A DNA stretch of 49,025 bases from Candidatus Obscuribacterales bacterium (lineage in GTDB: Bacteria > Cyanobacteriota > Vampirovibrionia > Obscuribacterales > Obscuribacteraceae), in NCBI GenBank assembly GCA_021732565.1, contig JAKFUT010000084.1, positions 1-49,025 of the forward strand. The letters run 5' to 3'. Each line of letters starts with the position of its first letter. Positions within the stretch are counted from its first letter, which is position 1. A model generated the notes under the pieces. That model did no database searches, was not told the DNA's origin, and was given only the letters and a program-made list of their open reading frames with translations. Below are positions 35,154 through 45,268 of the stretch, piece by piece. A program made the position numbers and the translations under genes.

Positions 35154-36441
35154 AGTTAGGTACATCGGTGCTTTGCTTGTTGCAGTCTCATTGCCGGTGG
35201 CTCTGTCACTACCGTGCAGGGCTGAAGGAGAGTGGCGGCAAACAGCACGTAAAGCTAATGAGTTCTATCAAAGGAACATGTGGCCGGAGGCAGCTACAAA
35301 CTATGGTGAAGCAATAAAATTGTTCGGAGCATCGGGCCAGTCTCCCATTCTGTTGGATTTGAAATTGAATTATGCTTCCTCTCTTCTGTTTGGTGGCAAA
35401 ATAGATCAAGCAAAAAAGATATTGCGTGAAGTCAGCGCTAGCATAGAAGTCAATTACAGCAATACATTGCTTGAAGCACGGTACCTGCGCCGGCAGCGAT
35501 CGTTGGGCTCAGAAACCGGTAATCTTGCTGTTATCAATACCTCGCAAGAGAGGTTGCTTAAGCTCATCTGCCGATTGTTCGGTCCCGATAGTCCAAACAC
35601 TTTGGAAGAAGCAGACCGGTTATTGGCAAGTACGGAGACTGATTGGCAGAAATCATTTTTCGCGGCATTAATACTGCAAGAAGGCCTTAACCAACCTATT
35701 CGGCAGGAATGCAGGCTTAAGTACTCAGCGAATCTTGAGCGGTTTTACAGATTCCTTCGCGCCAACTTTGCACAATGGGCGAAGAAAGAAGATGTCCAAA
35801 TCTATGAAAAATTTGCAGAAAAGATTGATAGCGCACCAGTGAGCTTGTCTGCCAAAATTGCCGGGCTCCGAGGATTATCAATTTTTTCCACCCGAGCCTG
35901 TTCAAAGCGTTTTCATGACCTCGTTTACGGAAAGATAGTATTGGTACTTGGAAAAGCCGACTTACTTTTGAGCAAATCCGATCAATTAACCGCCAGTGCA
36001 CTCCTATTCGAAGCCACATTTCCTCATGCACACGATTTGCATCCCGATCTTAACGTCTTACAAAATCTTGCAACTTGCACCAGATTGCTCGAGAGCGCAT
36101 TAACGCTGCCAGAGCGAACTGCTGTTACGCTTTATACTCAGGCTCTGTCAATGTACGCATTATGCCTTGTGCGCACCGGTCATATCGATCAAGCCGAAAA
36201 GGAGCTTTCCAAAATCCACGTTCCGTTGGCTACCGTAACACAGTACGATGTAATTAGTCCTGTTTTTGAAGTGAGGCAAGCCGCTGCCGAGGTTCTGCAT
36301 AAGCAGCGAAAAGACACTGAAGCTCATGCACAATTCCAGATAATCCAGGAAGCTCTGAAAGAAATGAAAAACTTGCAAAACCGTGAGGTGGCTGTTGGTG
36401 AATGGCGAGACACCGAACGCCTTGTCTTTAGCAAGCAGTAA
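35137..36441 (+). CDS. Secreted TPR-like repeat protein coupled to the two-component system
   Basis: About 434 residues. The frame is open from 35074, but a signal peptide (VRYIGALLVAVSLPVALSL, ending at CRAEG) requires a start just before it, so TTG 35137 or 35143 is most likely; both overlap the kinase stop. The mature part has helical hairpins of TPR type (residues 35-110: ANEFYQRNMWPEAATNYGEAI) and more helical pairs to the end. TPR domains mediate protein contacts. Its coupling suggests it acts with the periplasmic part of the kinase or is its output. Confidence 0.8.
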   Translation: MKLKNEVRYIGALLVAVSLPVALSLPCRAEGEWRQTARKANEFYQRNMWPEAATNYGEAIKLFGASGQSPILLDLKLNYASSLLFGGKIDQAKKILREVSASIEVNYSNTLLEARYLRRQRSLGSETGNLAVINTSQERLLKLICRLFGPDSPNTLEEADRLLASTETDWQKSFFAALILQEGLNQPIRQECRLKYSANLERFYRFLRANFAQWAKKEDVQIYEKFAEKIDSAPVSLSAKIAGLRGLSIFSTRACSKRFHDLVYGKIVLVLGKADLLLSKSDQLTASALLFEATFPHAHDLHPDLNVLQNLATCTRLLESALTLPERTAVTLYTQALSMYALCLVRTGHIDQAEKELSKIHVPLATVTQYDVISPVFEVRQAAAEVLHKQRKDTEAHAQFQIIQEALKEMKNLQNREVAVGEWRDTERLVFSKQ

Positions 36442-36447
36442 AGATCA

Positions 36448-37092
36448 TCATTTGTCAGTTTCAAAAAAGATGTGTTGCACGATTGCCGAATGTTGAGCGA
36501 TAACCGTAAAAGGCACTTTTGACTGAACCTTATATGTGTCTTTATTGATTACGATCAGTGTTCTGTCTATCGCCCAATCCTTGGCTGCATTGTTTATCGG
36601 CATTTTTCTGTTGCCGTAATCCAAAGAAACTATGTTCCGCCCGCCAGTTTTTTCCATTTGTTTGTTGATATCTCGAAGCAACTCCCGCGTGCAGCACAAT
36701 TGCGTGGCTCTTTGCATAATCTTCACTATGTCGGAAGCATATCCATACTTTGAAAAATCCGCTGAATTCATTATCTTGGCTGCTTCCCGGGACGCTTCTT
36801 GCAAGAATCTGTCGCGCGGTAAATTATCAAACCGTCCGTCTCTCTTCATCACGTCGGCCATGGCGTCTTTGAGCATTCGGCCGAACTCAGCTTCCTTCTG
36901 TCGTCCGATGATCCTTATTTTGCCATCCCGTTCGAAAATTGCCCAGGCATTAACGGCCAGTCCGCTGACGATTCCAGCGGGTAACCCGATAGCAAATGCA
37001 TCGTCTCCCGTGTACGGCAATGGGAAAGTGTGACTCAACTGCAGCCTCGGCTCTTTTTCCAATATAACTTTAGACAAGGCGCTGCCGATCAT
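36448..37092 (-). CDS. Protein of unknown function
   Basis: 214 residues, without signal peptide or membrane helix. It mixes alpha and beta segments: FAIGLPAGIVSGLAVNAW, IIGRQKEAEFGRMLKDAMADV, and a basic C-terminal part. I recognise no family. The ATG has no strong binding site. It is convergent with the TPR gene, with only six bases between stops, and divergent from the giant protein gene. Confidence 0.65.
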   Translation of the reverse strand: MIGSALSKVILEKEPRLQLSHTFPLPYTGDDAFAIGLPAGIVSGLAVNAWAIFERDGKIRIIGRQKEAEFGRMLKDAMADVMKRDGRFDNLPRDRFLQEASREAAKIMNSADFSKYGYASDIVKIMQRATQLCCTRELLRDINKQMEKTGGRNIVSLDYGNRKMPINNAAKDWAIDRTLIVINKDTYKVQSKVPFTVIAQHSAIVQHIFFETDK

Positions 37093-37523
37093 AAAACTTG
37101 CAATGTAACGCCTGAGTGCTATGCCTTGTTGGAAATACTAATGACGTCCGAATAGTAGCTAGACACACGGAATTGCACGATGAGCGGAAGGAACCTTTCT
37201 TAGACGTGTTGGCAAAAGCGTTGCAGAGTTTCCAATCGTCAGGTCAGTAGAACAGCAGCACCGTTGCCCGCCCTTCTCTTCGGTATGGCTGCACTGTCCG
37301 TCGTTAAAACAGAAACACCGAACGCTCTACTCGACTAGACCCGGCTTGCCATCTTTCAGACTGGAAAGAAGTATGTAGACGATGGTTCCGTTCGGATGAA
37401 ATTGGCAGGCATCCATTTGTTTCAAAAACAAGTCCGGATTTTACTCGTCACCGATGGGCGTCATTCATTAGTAACGCAGCTTCTGTCATCTTCGATTGGT
37501 TCAGCCGAGTCGAGGTTTATCAG
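37093..37523. other. Intergenic region upstream of the giant repeat protein
   Basis: About 430 bp between divergent genes. A 63-codon frame at 37396-37587 overlaps the next gene in another frame and has no recognised sequence. I see no defined regulatory motif. Confidence 0.5.
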
Positions 37524-40500
37524 ATGGAAGATCAAGGCCACCCATGGGAAGCAGGGGACAAGGACGATGAGATGCAAGTCTCGGTAATTGAAGTAGAAGA
37601 AGTCGACCCGCTATCCATGCAGAGCACACGTTCGGACGACATCATGAGAAGATTTTTCGGGCAAATCGAGCTGACGGACTGCTCCAAGCCGCTCTCAAGC
37701 ACTCACTTGAAAGAGGAGTTTGGCGTAATGATAGTGCCTGCTGAAGGCGGATCGAATGCGGTTTATTTCGGTTCAAAAGGTGATTATTTACTTCAATTTG
37801 TCACGAAGGAGCCAATTACCGAAGCTGTGCTTCAAGCTCATGGAATCCTTAAGACATCTGAGCTTACGGGCTCTCGGGACAGTGTCAACCGCAATTATCT
37901 CAGTTATCTCAAGAGCCATGATATCCACATAGTCACGAATATAACGCCGGCCGAAAGAAGCTACACTGCGTATTTCCAAGGACAAACGTTTGTAGCCCAT
38001 GCATCAGACCTAACAGATTTACAGACGAAAATTGAGGAAGCAAATCTCGAACGGAAGGCTGCGCCTCCCGATAAGCTGTCGATCACTGCCATGCCTAACG
38101 GCAAAGTTTCTGTCAGTTTTCCCGATTCGTCCGAAGTAATTCTAGACAAGAACAATAATGTCTATTCATGGCGCGACGCACAGGGGAACGAATTCAAGCA
38201 GATCACAGCCGGACCGCCACCGCAATGGAAAGGCGGTAACGAGTTAATGAAAGGCGCACCTCGGTTTAGCAAGGGCAATTTCACATTTGACTTCCACGAA
38301 AGCGAGTCAAGGATCACAGCGAAGTCGAATGGTAATGGAACCTTAGTAGTGGAACTGCGACCGGGCGAGTTTCCCTCTCATGAGTCAGCCAAACTAACAT
38401 ACGAAAAAGGCGAGCTTGCGCAGTTTGAAGATCCCCGAGGCAAGATAATCTTCCACGCAAACACGGTCACACTGGTATCCGCGGAAGGGACTGTGCAAGA
38501 GGAATTCACCAACGAAAACGGCAATTGGTCAAATAACGGTCGGCCGCTTGAAGATTCTGTCGCAGTAGCATTTCATCAACGCTTGGCCCGAATGTATCAA
38601 CGAACAAATAACTTCCAGGATGCCTTAACGCAGCATGAACTGGCATTGGAGCGGCTTGAAAGGTCCAGTAACCCGAACGTGCAGGCCCAACTGAGGTCAT
38701 ATCATCAAGTATTGGTAACACTAGCAGAGGCTGCTAAGAATGAGGCGGCGGCACAGCGTCACGAACGAGCCATTGAAGAAATAATCAGGATCACAAACTA
38801 TAACCGCGACAGAACAGCTGCGGTAGATTCAATCGGGCGATCGCATGTCATCTTCAGCCACTTGCCCGAGCAGGTCAAGGTTACAGCAACCGAACAATCA
38901 CTCTCCCTTCGATCAAACGACTTTCAAAAACTGCTTGAGGCAGTACCTGGTTTCAGGGTACCCGATGGAACCTCGCTCAAGGCACTTCGTTCCGTTTCAT
39001 TCGATGGTGCTCGGCTAAAATGCGAGGGAGAAGCGACTCTAATGCTGGAGAATCCCAATGGCGGACCCCCTATTAAGGTTTCAATCAAAGATCTCACTGC
39101 AGAGGTAAGAAGCGATTCGACCAGTCCTGGTGCTGTGCAGCTCACCAATATAGACGGACTTGTTGTGACACTGCCGCCGTTTGATCCCATTCATCTAAAG
39201 GACATGTCGATCTCTGTCAAGGGAAGTGGTGCCGGTCGTTCTCTCGAGATCAAACTCAACCGCATAGAATGTCCAACTAACCCGCTGGCTGCGGTATACA
39301 TTCCCAAAGATCCGCAGAGCATTCCTCTTTCTGACGAAGCAACTGGTGCTGTGTTGAATAACGTTATCGCCAACCTGCTCAAGAACCTGGAAAAGAGAAG
39401 CGATGGAAAGAGCAACCTAAAGGGATTCGTTCCAGATGTGACTGGGATGTTTTCAGAGGGAGTCGTTGCCGAACTATTTAAGAACGCGAACTCTATCGAG
39501 AAAGACGGGGAGCAAATCTGCATATCGACCGCAGGTGAAATGCATCAACTAGGTGGATTGCCGATCGCATTCGAGAAGAGCGTTACGGGCAAGGTCAAGC
39601 AACTCGATGGCTCAGGACAAGCCGAGATCAGTGATATACATGGAGCGTCCTTAAACTTGGATCTTCCCTCAGAACTAGTCGAGGCTGTTGGATTGACGAA
39701 TCCGGCACGAATAGAAAAAATATCGTTCAGTCGCGTCACTGACGAAAATAGAACAAGAACAGCCACCATCCATCTAGAAGGTACTCTTTCATCCGCTGAG
39801 TTAAAGATCGGACCGGATATGAAACCGATATGTGATAAAGATGGTAACTTCACGGTGACCTTCAATTCTACCAATGGCGTAAAATTCAACCTCGTTCTCA
39901 ATGCTGAACAGTTGCAAAAGGGACTGTCTCCGGAAAAGTTAGACTTCGAATTTAGTTCCTCCATTCCGATTACAGTTCCGGGTTATGGCAACTTCCTCAA
40001 ACAAGTTACGGATCTCAGAAAATCCGGAGACGTTGTTTCGTTCTCCAGCCCGGGCTTTGCAACGAATGTTGGTGGAGTTCCTTTGAGCTTCAGCAAGGCG
40101 GTTACTGCACGATTAGTTTCGAAAGGAAATTCTTACGAGTTGAGCAACATTGAGGGCGCCTCATTGGCGCTGCCTATCCCGGCCGACGTCGCAGCCTCTT
40201 TGGGGCTGAAGGAATTTTGCCAAGGACCGCTAAGGGACATTATGCTAAGCGAACCCGATAAAGACGGAAACAGGTTTGTAACCATAAGAACTGACGTACT
40301 GGAGTCTTCCCGCTTGACGTTCAAAGTTGACGCGAATCTGCATCCAATACCTATCAACGAATCCGGCGACATTTCAGTACAACTCGAAGTCGGCAAGTCC
40401 AATCGAAAGGTAGCAATTGATATAGTCTTCAATCCAAATGAGGCAACGGCCGGTGCACAAGAAATGGATTTTAAAGTCATGGCTGCAACTGGTTCTCTTG

Positions 40501-42311
40501 CGACTGTCGCTGATGTTCTTCTTGAAGGAAAGCTCGATCCTTCGCTCAAAGAGTTTCTTCGGGGAGCCAACTCAATAAGCAAGACCGGCGATCATATCCA
40601 AATAGAGAACGAGGCCGCAGATTCCGCCGCAAAGCGAAGCTTAGGTGGACTGCCGATATCGTTCGATAAGACCATTAGCGCTCGGCGTGAAACAGTTGGT
40701 GCAGGATTTGTATTGAAGGATCTTCAGGGTGTCAACCTCCGGCTGCCATTGCCACCGCAGTTTGTGGAGTTTACTGGGTTGCAGAATCCGCTACCAATCC
40801 GGGAACTGAATCTAAGCGAGCCTGATGCCAGCGGTAACCGACTGGCAATAGCGAGGACGGACGGAAAATTGCAGTCAGTTGAAATCAAAGTTGGTCCTGA
40901 CATGAAGCCGGTGGTCGATGGCGCAGGTAACATCGTCGCCTCCCTCAAGATGGACGACGGATCAAGATTTGAACTCACATTGTGCGAAGAACAGTTGAGA
41001 AACCCGGATGCACAAAAAATGCATCTGCGACTAACATCCGACCAACCACCTGCGATTGCAAACTTGCACAAATCACTCGGTGGTCTTTGGAATGGAATCG
41101 AGGCAATCGAAAAGAACGGCGAGCAGATCAAGCTCACGTTGAAAGAAGCGGCAATAACTACAATTGGCGGACTTCCCCTGGTTACGGACAAGAATCTAAC
41201 ACTAAAATTGAACGTGGAGGGTGACAGGGCCGAGATAAAAGATATGGAAGGTGCCACGCTACGGATGCCCCTGCCCCCTGACCTGGCTGAAGCGCTTGGA
41301 ATGCACAACCCGCTTGAACTAACATTGAAGAATCTGTCAATTGGCCCGGCTGATGCCAAGGGTTATCGCCTGGTGGTAGCAAAAATGGATGGCGTGGTTG
41401 GAGAAGTTGAGGTCTTGGTGGGACCGGACATGCAGCCAGTACAGCATGCAGATAAAAATGTGGTTGTTAACTGTGTTCTACGGCATAACGGGCAGGAGCT
41501 CCCGATCGAATTGCGCTTCAATCCGGAACAAGCTGCTATAGGGCAAGATCCTCGAAAAATCGAATTCAAGCTAACCACGAGGTCCAACTTCGAAAACGTG
41601 CCAACAGTTGTTGAAGGTTTCTTCACCAAACCTCTCGATCCTAAATTGAAGGAACTGCTTCGAGGCGTCCAGTATGTCGAGCGAAAAGGTGACATGTTAT
41701 TTGTCCACCGAAACGAAGCCAGCACGCACGAAATTGGTGGGCTAAAGGTAACTGCCGCCAAAGTTATTTCGTTCAAGATTAACAATGATGCCAATGGAAT
41801 TTCGCTATCAAATATTGAAGGTCTGCAAATCAATCAATTGCCAAAGGACGCTAATAGAGTCTACTCTGAAAAACTGCCCATTGACCTGAAGAGTTTTTCT
41901 TTAAGCAGTCAACGCAACGACGGCACGCGCGTACTCAAGATAGAGGCGTCAGGCGTGCTAGTCAGTGCCACGGTGATTGTGAATTCATCACTCACGCCAC
42001 AAGATATTGAAGTGGAGGTTCAGAATCCGATACAGGCGTTCAAGGAAAAATACGGATCGGTGGATAGTGCCGGCAGAGGCACTTTCAAGATCCACATTCG
42101 TCAGGATGGCAGCGTCGACATGGGTAGCTTAGATCTTACAGCAATGCTGGCCGATGCCGGCACACTCACAAGCACCGGTGGCATAGTATCAGGAGGCGCA
42201 GCCATCGTCACGGCACCCTCCGATCGCAAACTTGAGGTCGGACAAAAAATTCTGGAAAATACCTTCGAAGCACAGTCTGGCAGCGTACTAGGCGGTTTCA
42301 TGCGACGATAG
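37524..42311 (+). CDS. Giant cytoplasmic protein with TPR-like segment and five tandem beta-rich repeats
   Basis: 1595 residues. ATG 37524 has GAGG eight bases upstream. There is no signal peptide. The first 340 residues are unfamiliar, with beta-hairpin stretches. Residues about 344-435 look like TPR helices (RLARMYQRTNNFQDALTQH). From about 500 onward the protein is beta-rich. Five repeats are marked by (I/L/V)GG(L/V)P at Gly677, 850, 1041, 1215 and (as IGGLK) 1405. Repeats share GNR, KIGPDMKP or KVGPDMKP and LPLP elements. Spacings 173, 191, 174, 190 show an alternating A-B-A-B order. I recognise no family; a structural or binding role is likely. It stands alone, far from its neighbours. 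Confidence 0.85.
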   Translation: MEDQGHPWEAGDKDDEMQVSVIEVEEVDPLSMQSTRSDDIMRRFFGQIELTDCSKPLSSTHLKEEFGVMIVPAEGGSNAVYFGSKGDYLLQFVTKEPITEAVLQAHGILKTSELTGSRDSVNRNYLSYLKSHDIHIVTNITPAERSYTAYFQGQTFVAHASDLTDLQTKIEEANLERKAAPPDKLSITAMPNGKVSVSFPDSSEVILDKNNNVYSWRDAQGNEFKQITAGPPPQWKGGNELMKGAPRFSKGNFTFDFHESESRITAKSNGNGTLVVELRPGEFPSHESAKLTYEKGELAQFEDPRGKIIFHANTVTLVSAEGTVQEEFTNENGNWSNNGRPLEDSVAVAFHQRLARMYQRTNNFQDALTQHELALERLERSSNPNVQAQLRSYHQVLVTLAEAAKNEAAAQRHERAIEEIIRITNYNRDRTAAVDSIGRSHVIFSHLPEQVKVTATEQSLSLRSNDFQKLLEAVPGFRVPDGTSLKALRSVSFDGARLKCEGEATLMLENPNGGPPIKVSIKDLTAEVRSDSTSPGAVQLTNIDGLVVTLPPFDPIHLKDMSISVKGSGAGRSLEIKLNRIECPTNPLAAVYIPKDPQSIPLSDEATGAVLNNVIANLLKNLEKRSDGKSNLKGFVPDVTGMFSEGVVAELFKNANSIEKDGEQICISTAGEMHQLGGLPIAFEKSVTGKVKQLDGSGQAEISDIHGASLNLDLPSELVEAVGLTNPARIEKISFSRVTDENRTRTATIHLEGTLSSAELKIGPDMKPICDKDGNFTVTFNSTNGVKFNLVLNAEQLQKGLSPEKLDFEFSSSIPITVPGYGNFLKQVTDLRKSGDVVSFSSPGFATNVGGVPLSFSKAVTARLVSKGNSYELSNIEGASLALPIPADVAASLGLKEFCQGPLRDIMLSEPDKDGNRFVTIRTDVLESSRLTFKVDANLHPIPINESGDISVQLEVGKSNRKVAIDIVFNPNEATAGAQEMDFKVMAATGSLATVADVLLEGKLDPSLKEFLRGANSISKTGDHIQIENEAADSAAKRSLGGLPISFDKTISARRETVGAGFVLKDLQGVNLRLPLPPQFVEFTGLQNPLPIRELNLSEPDASGNRLAIARTDGKLQSVEIKVGPDMKPVVDGAGNIVASLKMDDGSRFELTLCEEQLRNPDAQKMHLRLTSDQPPAIANLHKSLGGLWNGIEAIEKNGEQIKLTLKEAAITTIGGLPLVTDKNLTLKLNVEGDRAEIKDMEGATLRMPLPPDLAEALGMHNPLELTLKNLSIGPADAKGYRLVVAKMDGVVGEVEVLVGPDMQPVQHADKNVVVNCVLRHNGQELPIELRFNPEQAAIGQDPRKIEFKLTTRSNFENVPTVVEGFFTKPLDPKLKELLRGVQYVERKGDMLFVHRNEASTHEIGGLKVTAAKVISFKINNDANGISLSNIEGLQINQLPKDANRVYSEKLPIDLKSFSLSSQRNDGTRVLKIEASGVLVSATVIVNSSLTPQDIEVEVQNPIQAFKEKYGSVDSAGRGTFKIHIRQDGSVDMGSLDLTAMLADAGTLTSTGGIVSGGAAIVTAPSDRKLEVGQKILENTFEAQSGSVLGGFMRR

Positions 42312-42547
42312 TAAACCGCCCGGGTTGCCACCAATTCCAATGCGTTACTAAAATTTGCAGAAGCATAGATAAGATATGAGATTCGTTGGCAATTTAATCG
42401 GAGGCGCGATGCCGTCGGGTGTGTGCTCAGCTGATTGGTTCCTATCGCCCGATTCCATTTTGTTCAGGTCACTTTCAAGTAACGCGGTATGAGCAATGCT
42501 TGTGAACGAACACATTGTCCGCTTCAACATATTAGACGAGGCCAAAA

Positions 42548-43225
42548 ATGACTGCGAACTTTAATTCTCACCACGAAATTGGATTGTACTCCGCCGAGAC
42601 CAACGATAATCAGGTGTACCCGACCGAGGAACGCCTTGGAGTTGACGTGATTGAACTGCTGTGTGCTACGGAGGCACCACCGAGACCGCGGTACAAGTAC
42701 ACTCCTGATGAGGAAGATGTGAAACGGTATAATCGCGAGCGAGAAGAGATGCTTCGAAAGATACAAACGCATGACCCATCTGTTAGCTTGCGTCCTGAAG
42801 AACGATTGGAGCTTAAGCGGTTGCAAGCAGCCTTGCTGTCTCCTTATGAATTCAACGGAGAAAGTTACTCGGCTAATTTGTCAAAGCTGTCACAGGCTAT
42901 AGCAGACATGGGTAAATTGAATTCGCATAAGGTGATTCAAGCCCTAAATGAATCAATACGGTTCACGGGACTAATGGTCGGCCAGTCAGCAGGACATACT
43001 TCTTTCTCTTTCAAAAATTACAAGGGTAGCTCGTGGCTCGTCGCATCGAGTCATTTTCAAACCGGGGCCATAACCCTGGATGCCTTCAGCTTGAACCAAG
43101 ATGAGTCAACTTTCTTCCGTCTTGAGCCCCGGCAGGTTTATCAAACTATACAGGAAAGGCTGCTGGTTAAGCCACCCAAAGTCGTCGCTGAACGCATTCC
43201 TTCTCCACCATTCGGTCGTCCGTAG
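42548..43225 (+). CDS. Hydrophilic protein of unknown function
   Basis: 225 residues from ATG 42548, with GAGG seven bases upstream. The N-terminal half is charged and helical (EEDVKRYNREREEMLRKIQ). The C-terminal half has a short beta region (HTSFSFKNYKGSSWLVAS) and ends in a Pro-rich tail. No signal peptide and no known domain. It follows the giant protein gene by 236 bp in the same orientation and may serve with it. Confidence 0.65.
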   Translation: MTANFNSHHEIGLYSAETNDNQVYPTEERLGVDVIELLCATEAPPRPRYKYTPDEEDVKRYNREREEMLRKIQTHDPSVSLRPEERLELKRLQAALLSPYEFNGESYSANLSKLSQAIADMGKLNSHKVIQALNESIRFTGLMVGQSAGHTSFSFKNYKGSSWLVASSHFQTGAITLDAFSLNQDESTFFRLEPRQVYQTIQERLLVKPPKVVAERIPSPPFGRP

Positions 43226-43296
43226 TCAACTTCGACGATTTCAGAGGAAGCGGCTAATCTTTTATGATTTTGATTTGTATGCCTTCGGAAGCAAGA

Positions 43297-43321
43297 GCCG
43301 ACCCGGAAAAACCGGGTCGGC
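43297..43321. other. Perfect 10-bp hairpin with A5 loop between convergent genes
   Basis: GCCGACCCGG (43297-43306), five A, CCGGGTCGGC (43312-43321). No T-tract follows on either strand. It lies between two convergent genes and could act as a bidirectional 3'-end structure. Confidence 0.55.
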
Positions 43322-43465
43322 CAATAAAGAGGAACAGGTCGGCTGTGGTTCCCCTGGAACGGGATGGCCTGCGCCGTAGCTCTAGGCAGGTCTGACGTCA
43401 CGGAACGGCAAAAAAAGTGACGCAATTATGTTTCAAAGTCACAGCTTTCGCCGCTCTAAAATGCG

Positions 43466-44263
43466 CTACTTGCCGGTATATGTCGGCTGTCGCTTCTCAA
43501 GGAATGCGTTAACGCCTTCCTGAAAATCGTTGCTTCTCCCCGCTATCTCTTGCAGGTGCCCTTCATATTCCAGCAGTTCGTCGAGATCCGGAAAGATTGC
43601 ACGATTCACCGCGCGCTTGGTTAAGCCATAAGCTTTTGTCGGCCCCTTTGCCAACTTATTAGCAAACGCCAGGGCTTCTTCCATCACTTTTTCTTGGGGC
43701 ACTAGTTTGTTGATCAAACCAAGCTCATTGGCGGTTTTTGCATCTAGCTTTTCTGCGGTTAGCATCAATTCGAATGCTTTGGTAACCCCAATTAACCGCG
43801 GCAGAATGAAAGTCGCACCAGAATCAGGTACGAGTCCGACTTTGCTGAATGACTGGATAAAGCTTGCTCCTTCGGATACGATTCGAAAATCGCAAGCCAA
43901 TGCAAGGCTCGACCCGGCACCGGCTGCAACACCATTAACTGCTGCAATCACTGGCTTTTCCATTTTGCGAATGCGCATGATGATCGGGTTGTACCGACGG
44001 CGAATCGATTCGCCCAGATGCGGTCTGCTTTCAGTTGCGTCACTGAACTTGCGATTTGCCAAATCTTGTCCGGAACAAAATCCTCGTCCGGCGCCCGTAA
44101 TTACAACTGCCCGGACCTCATGGTCTTTCTCCGCTTCTTTTAGTGCGTCCTGTAATGCGAAGCTTAGTTCATCATTGAAAGCATTGAGCTTGTCGGGACG
44201 ATTCAATGTGATTGTTGCCACGCCTTCATTCTTTTCATAGAGAATAATCTTCTCGTCTGACAT
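43466..44263 (-). CDS. paaG: PaaG-like crotonase (1,2-epoxyphenylacetyl-CoA isomerase family)
   Basis: 265 residues from ATG 44263 (GAGGAGAG upstream). It has crotonase motifs: RGFCSGQDL forms the first oxyanion strand, NGVAAGAGSSLALACDFRI the second, and SKVGLVPDSGATFILPRL the region with the active-site Asp typical of PaaG. In phenylacetate degradation PaaG turns the ring epoxide CoA ester into oxepin-CoA. It closes with FLEKRQPTYTG. It is last in a minus-strand operon of six genes. Because the epoxidase genes are absent nearby, the physiological substrate may differ. Confidence 0.8.
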   Translation of the reverse strand: MSDEKIILYEKNEGVATITLNRPDKLNAFNDELSFALQDALKEAEKDHEVRAVVITGAGRGFCSGQDLANRKFSDATESRPHLGESIRRRYNPIIMRIRKMEKPVIAAVNGVAAGAGSSLALACDFRIVSEGASFIQSFSKVGLVPDSGATFILPRLIGVTKAFELMLTAEKLDAKTANELGLINKLVPQEKVMEEALAFANKLAKGPTKAYGLTKRAVNRAIFPDLDELLEYEGHLQEIAGRSNDFQEGVNAFLEKRQPTYTGK

Positions 44264-44423
44264 TGCTTTCTCTCTCCTCAATGTTCGTCACGCTATTCAC
44301 CAGGTGCTGGTTGTTTGCGCGCTACTGTGAAACACCGCTGAACCTAACTAGAACTAATTCGGGCTGAAGACTCCTACCTGGCAAGGGGGCTCACCTGAAC
44401 GAGCCTCCCCGAATACATGTGGT

Positions 44424-45209
44424 CTACCTGCCGGTGAAATTCGCTGGTCGCTTTTCCATGAAGGCTCTCATTCCTTCCTTTTGGTCTTTCGAATCAAACA
44501 ACATGTAAAACGACTTGCGTTCGAACTGCAGACCTTCGTTCAATGTCATTTCATAGGTCTTCAGGACCGCTTCCTTGGCCAGGCGCACCGCCAACGGTGA
44601 CTTCTTCGCGATTTCTGTCGCCATCGCGCGCGCCTCGTCCAGTAAAACTTCCACTGGAACAACCTTATTTACAAGTCCAAGATCAAATGCTTCTTTGGCA
44701 GAGAACGGTCTGCCCGTAAGAATGATTTCCATTGATCGATATTTGCCCAGCACTCTCGTAAGTCTTTGCGTGCCGCCGGCACCGGGAATTACTCCGATGT
44801 TAATTTCGGGCTGGCCGAATTGTGCGGTCTCAGAGGCAACAACTATGTCGCACATCATTAACAGCTCGCATCCGCCACCAAGTGCAAATCCACTGACCGC
44901 GGCTATGATTGGTTTCTTTATAAAACGAATGCGATCCCAGATTGCCAGGTTGTCTCTCAGCATCATACTCACGGTAGATTCTTCGGCCATTTCTTTGATG
45001 TCTGCGCCAGCAGCAAAGGCCCTTTCGCCACCCGTGAGAATGATCACCCGAACATGTTCGTCATGATCGAAAGCTTGCATTGCGTCGGCAAGCTCGGTCA
45101 TGAGCTCGGTGTTTAGAGCATTCAACACTTGCGGTCGGTTGAGCGTCACAATTGCAATCGCTCCTTCCGTCGCCGTGCGGATGTTCTTGTATGCGGTGGC
45201 GGTACTCAT
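44424..45209 (-). CDS. Enoyl-CoA hydratase (crotonase; PaaF / short-chain type)
   Basis: 262 residues from ATG 45209, with GAGGAG at a six-base distance; ATG 45239 also has a good site and would give 272. Both catalytic glutamates of true hydratases are visible, in GGGCELLMMCD and FGQPEINIG, and the IPGAGGTQRLTR loop matches mitochondrial-type enoyl-CoA hydratase and PaaF. It would hydrate 2,3-enoyl-CoA in beta-oxidation of ring-opened products. It lies about 60 bp after the third crotonase gene and 160 bp before the PaaG-like gene. Confidence 0.87.
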   Translation of the reverse strand: MSTATAYKNIRTATEGAIAIVTLNRPQVLNALNTELMTELADAMQAFDHDEHVRVIILTGGERAFAAGADIKEMAEESTVSMMLRDNLAIWDRIRFIKKPIIAAVSGFALGGGCELLMMCDIVVASETAQFGQPEINIGVIPGAGGTQRLTRVLGKYRSMEIILTGRPFSAKEAFDLGLVNKVVPVEVLLDEARAMATEIAKKSPLAVRLAKEAVLKTYEMTLNEGLQFERKSFYMLFDSKDQKEGMRAFMEKRPANFTGR

Positions 45210-45268
45210 CTCCTTCTCCTCTATGGTCTTTGCCGTCATTGTCCTTCCTCTCTTGATAGCGTGTGCGG

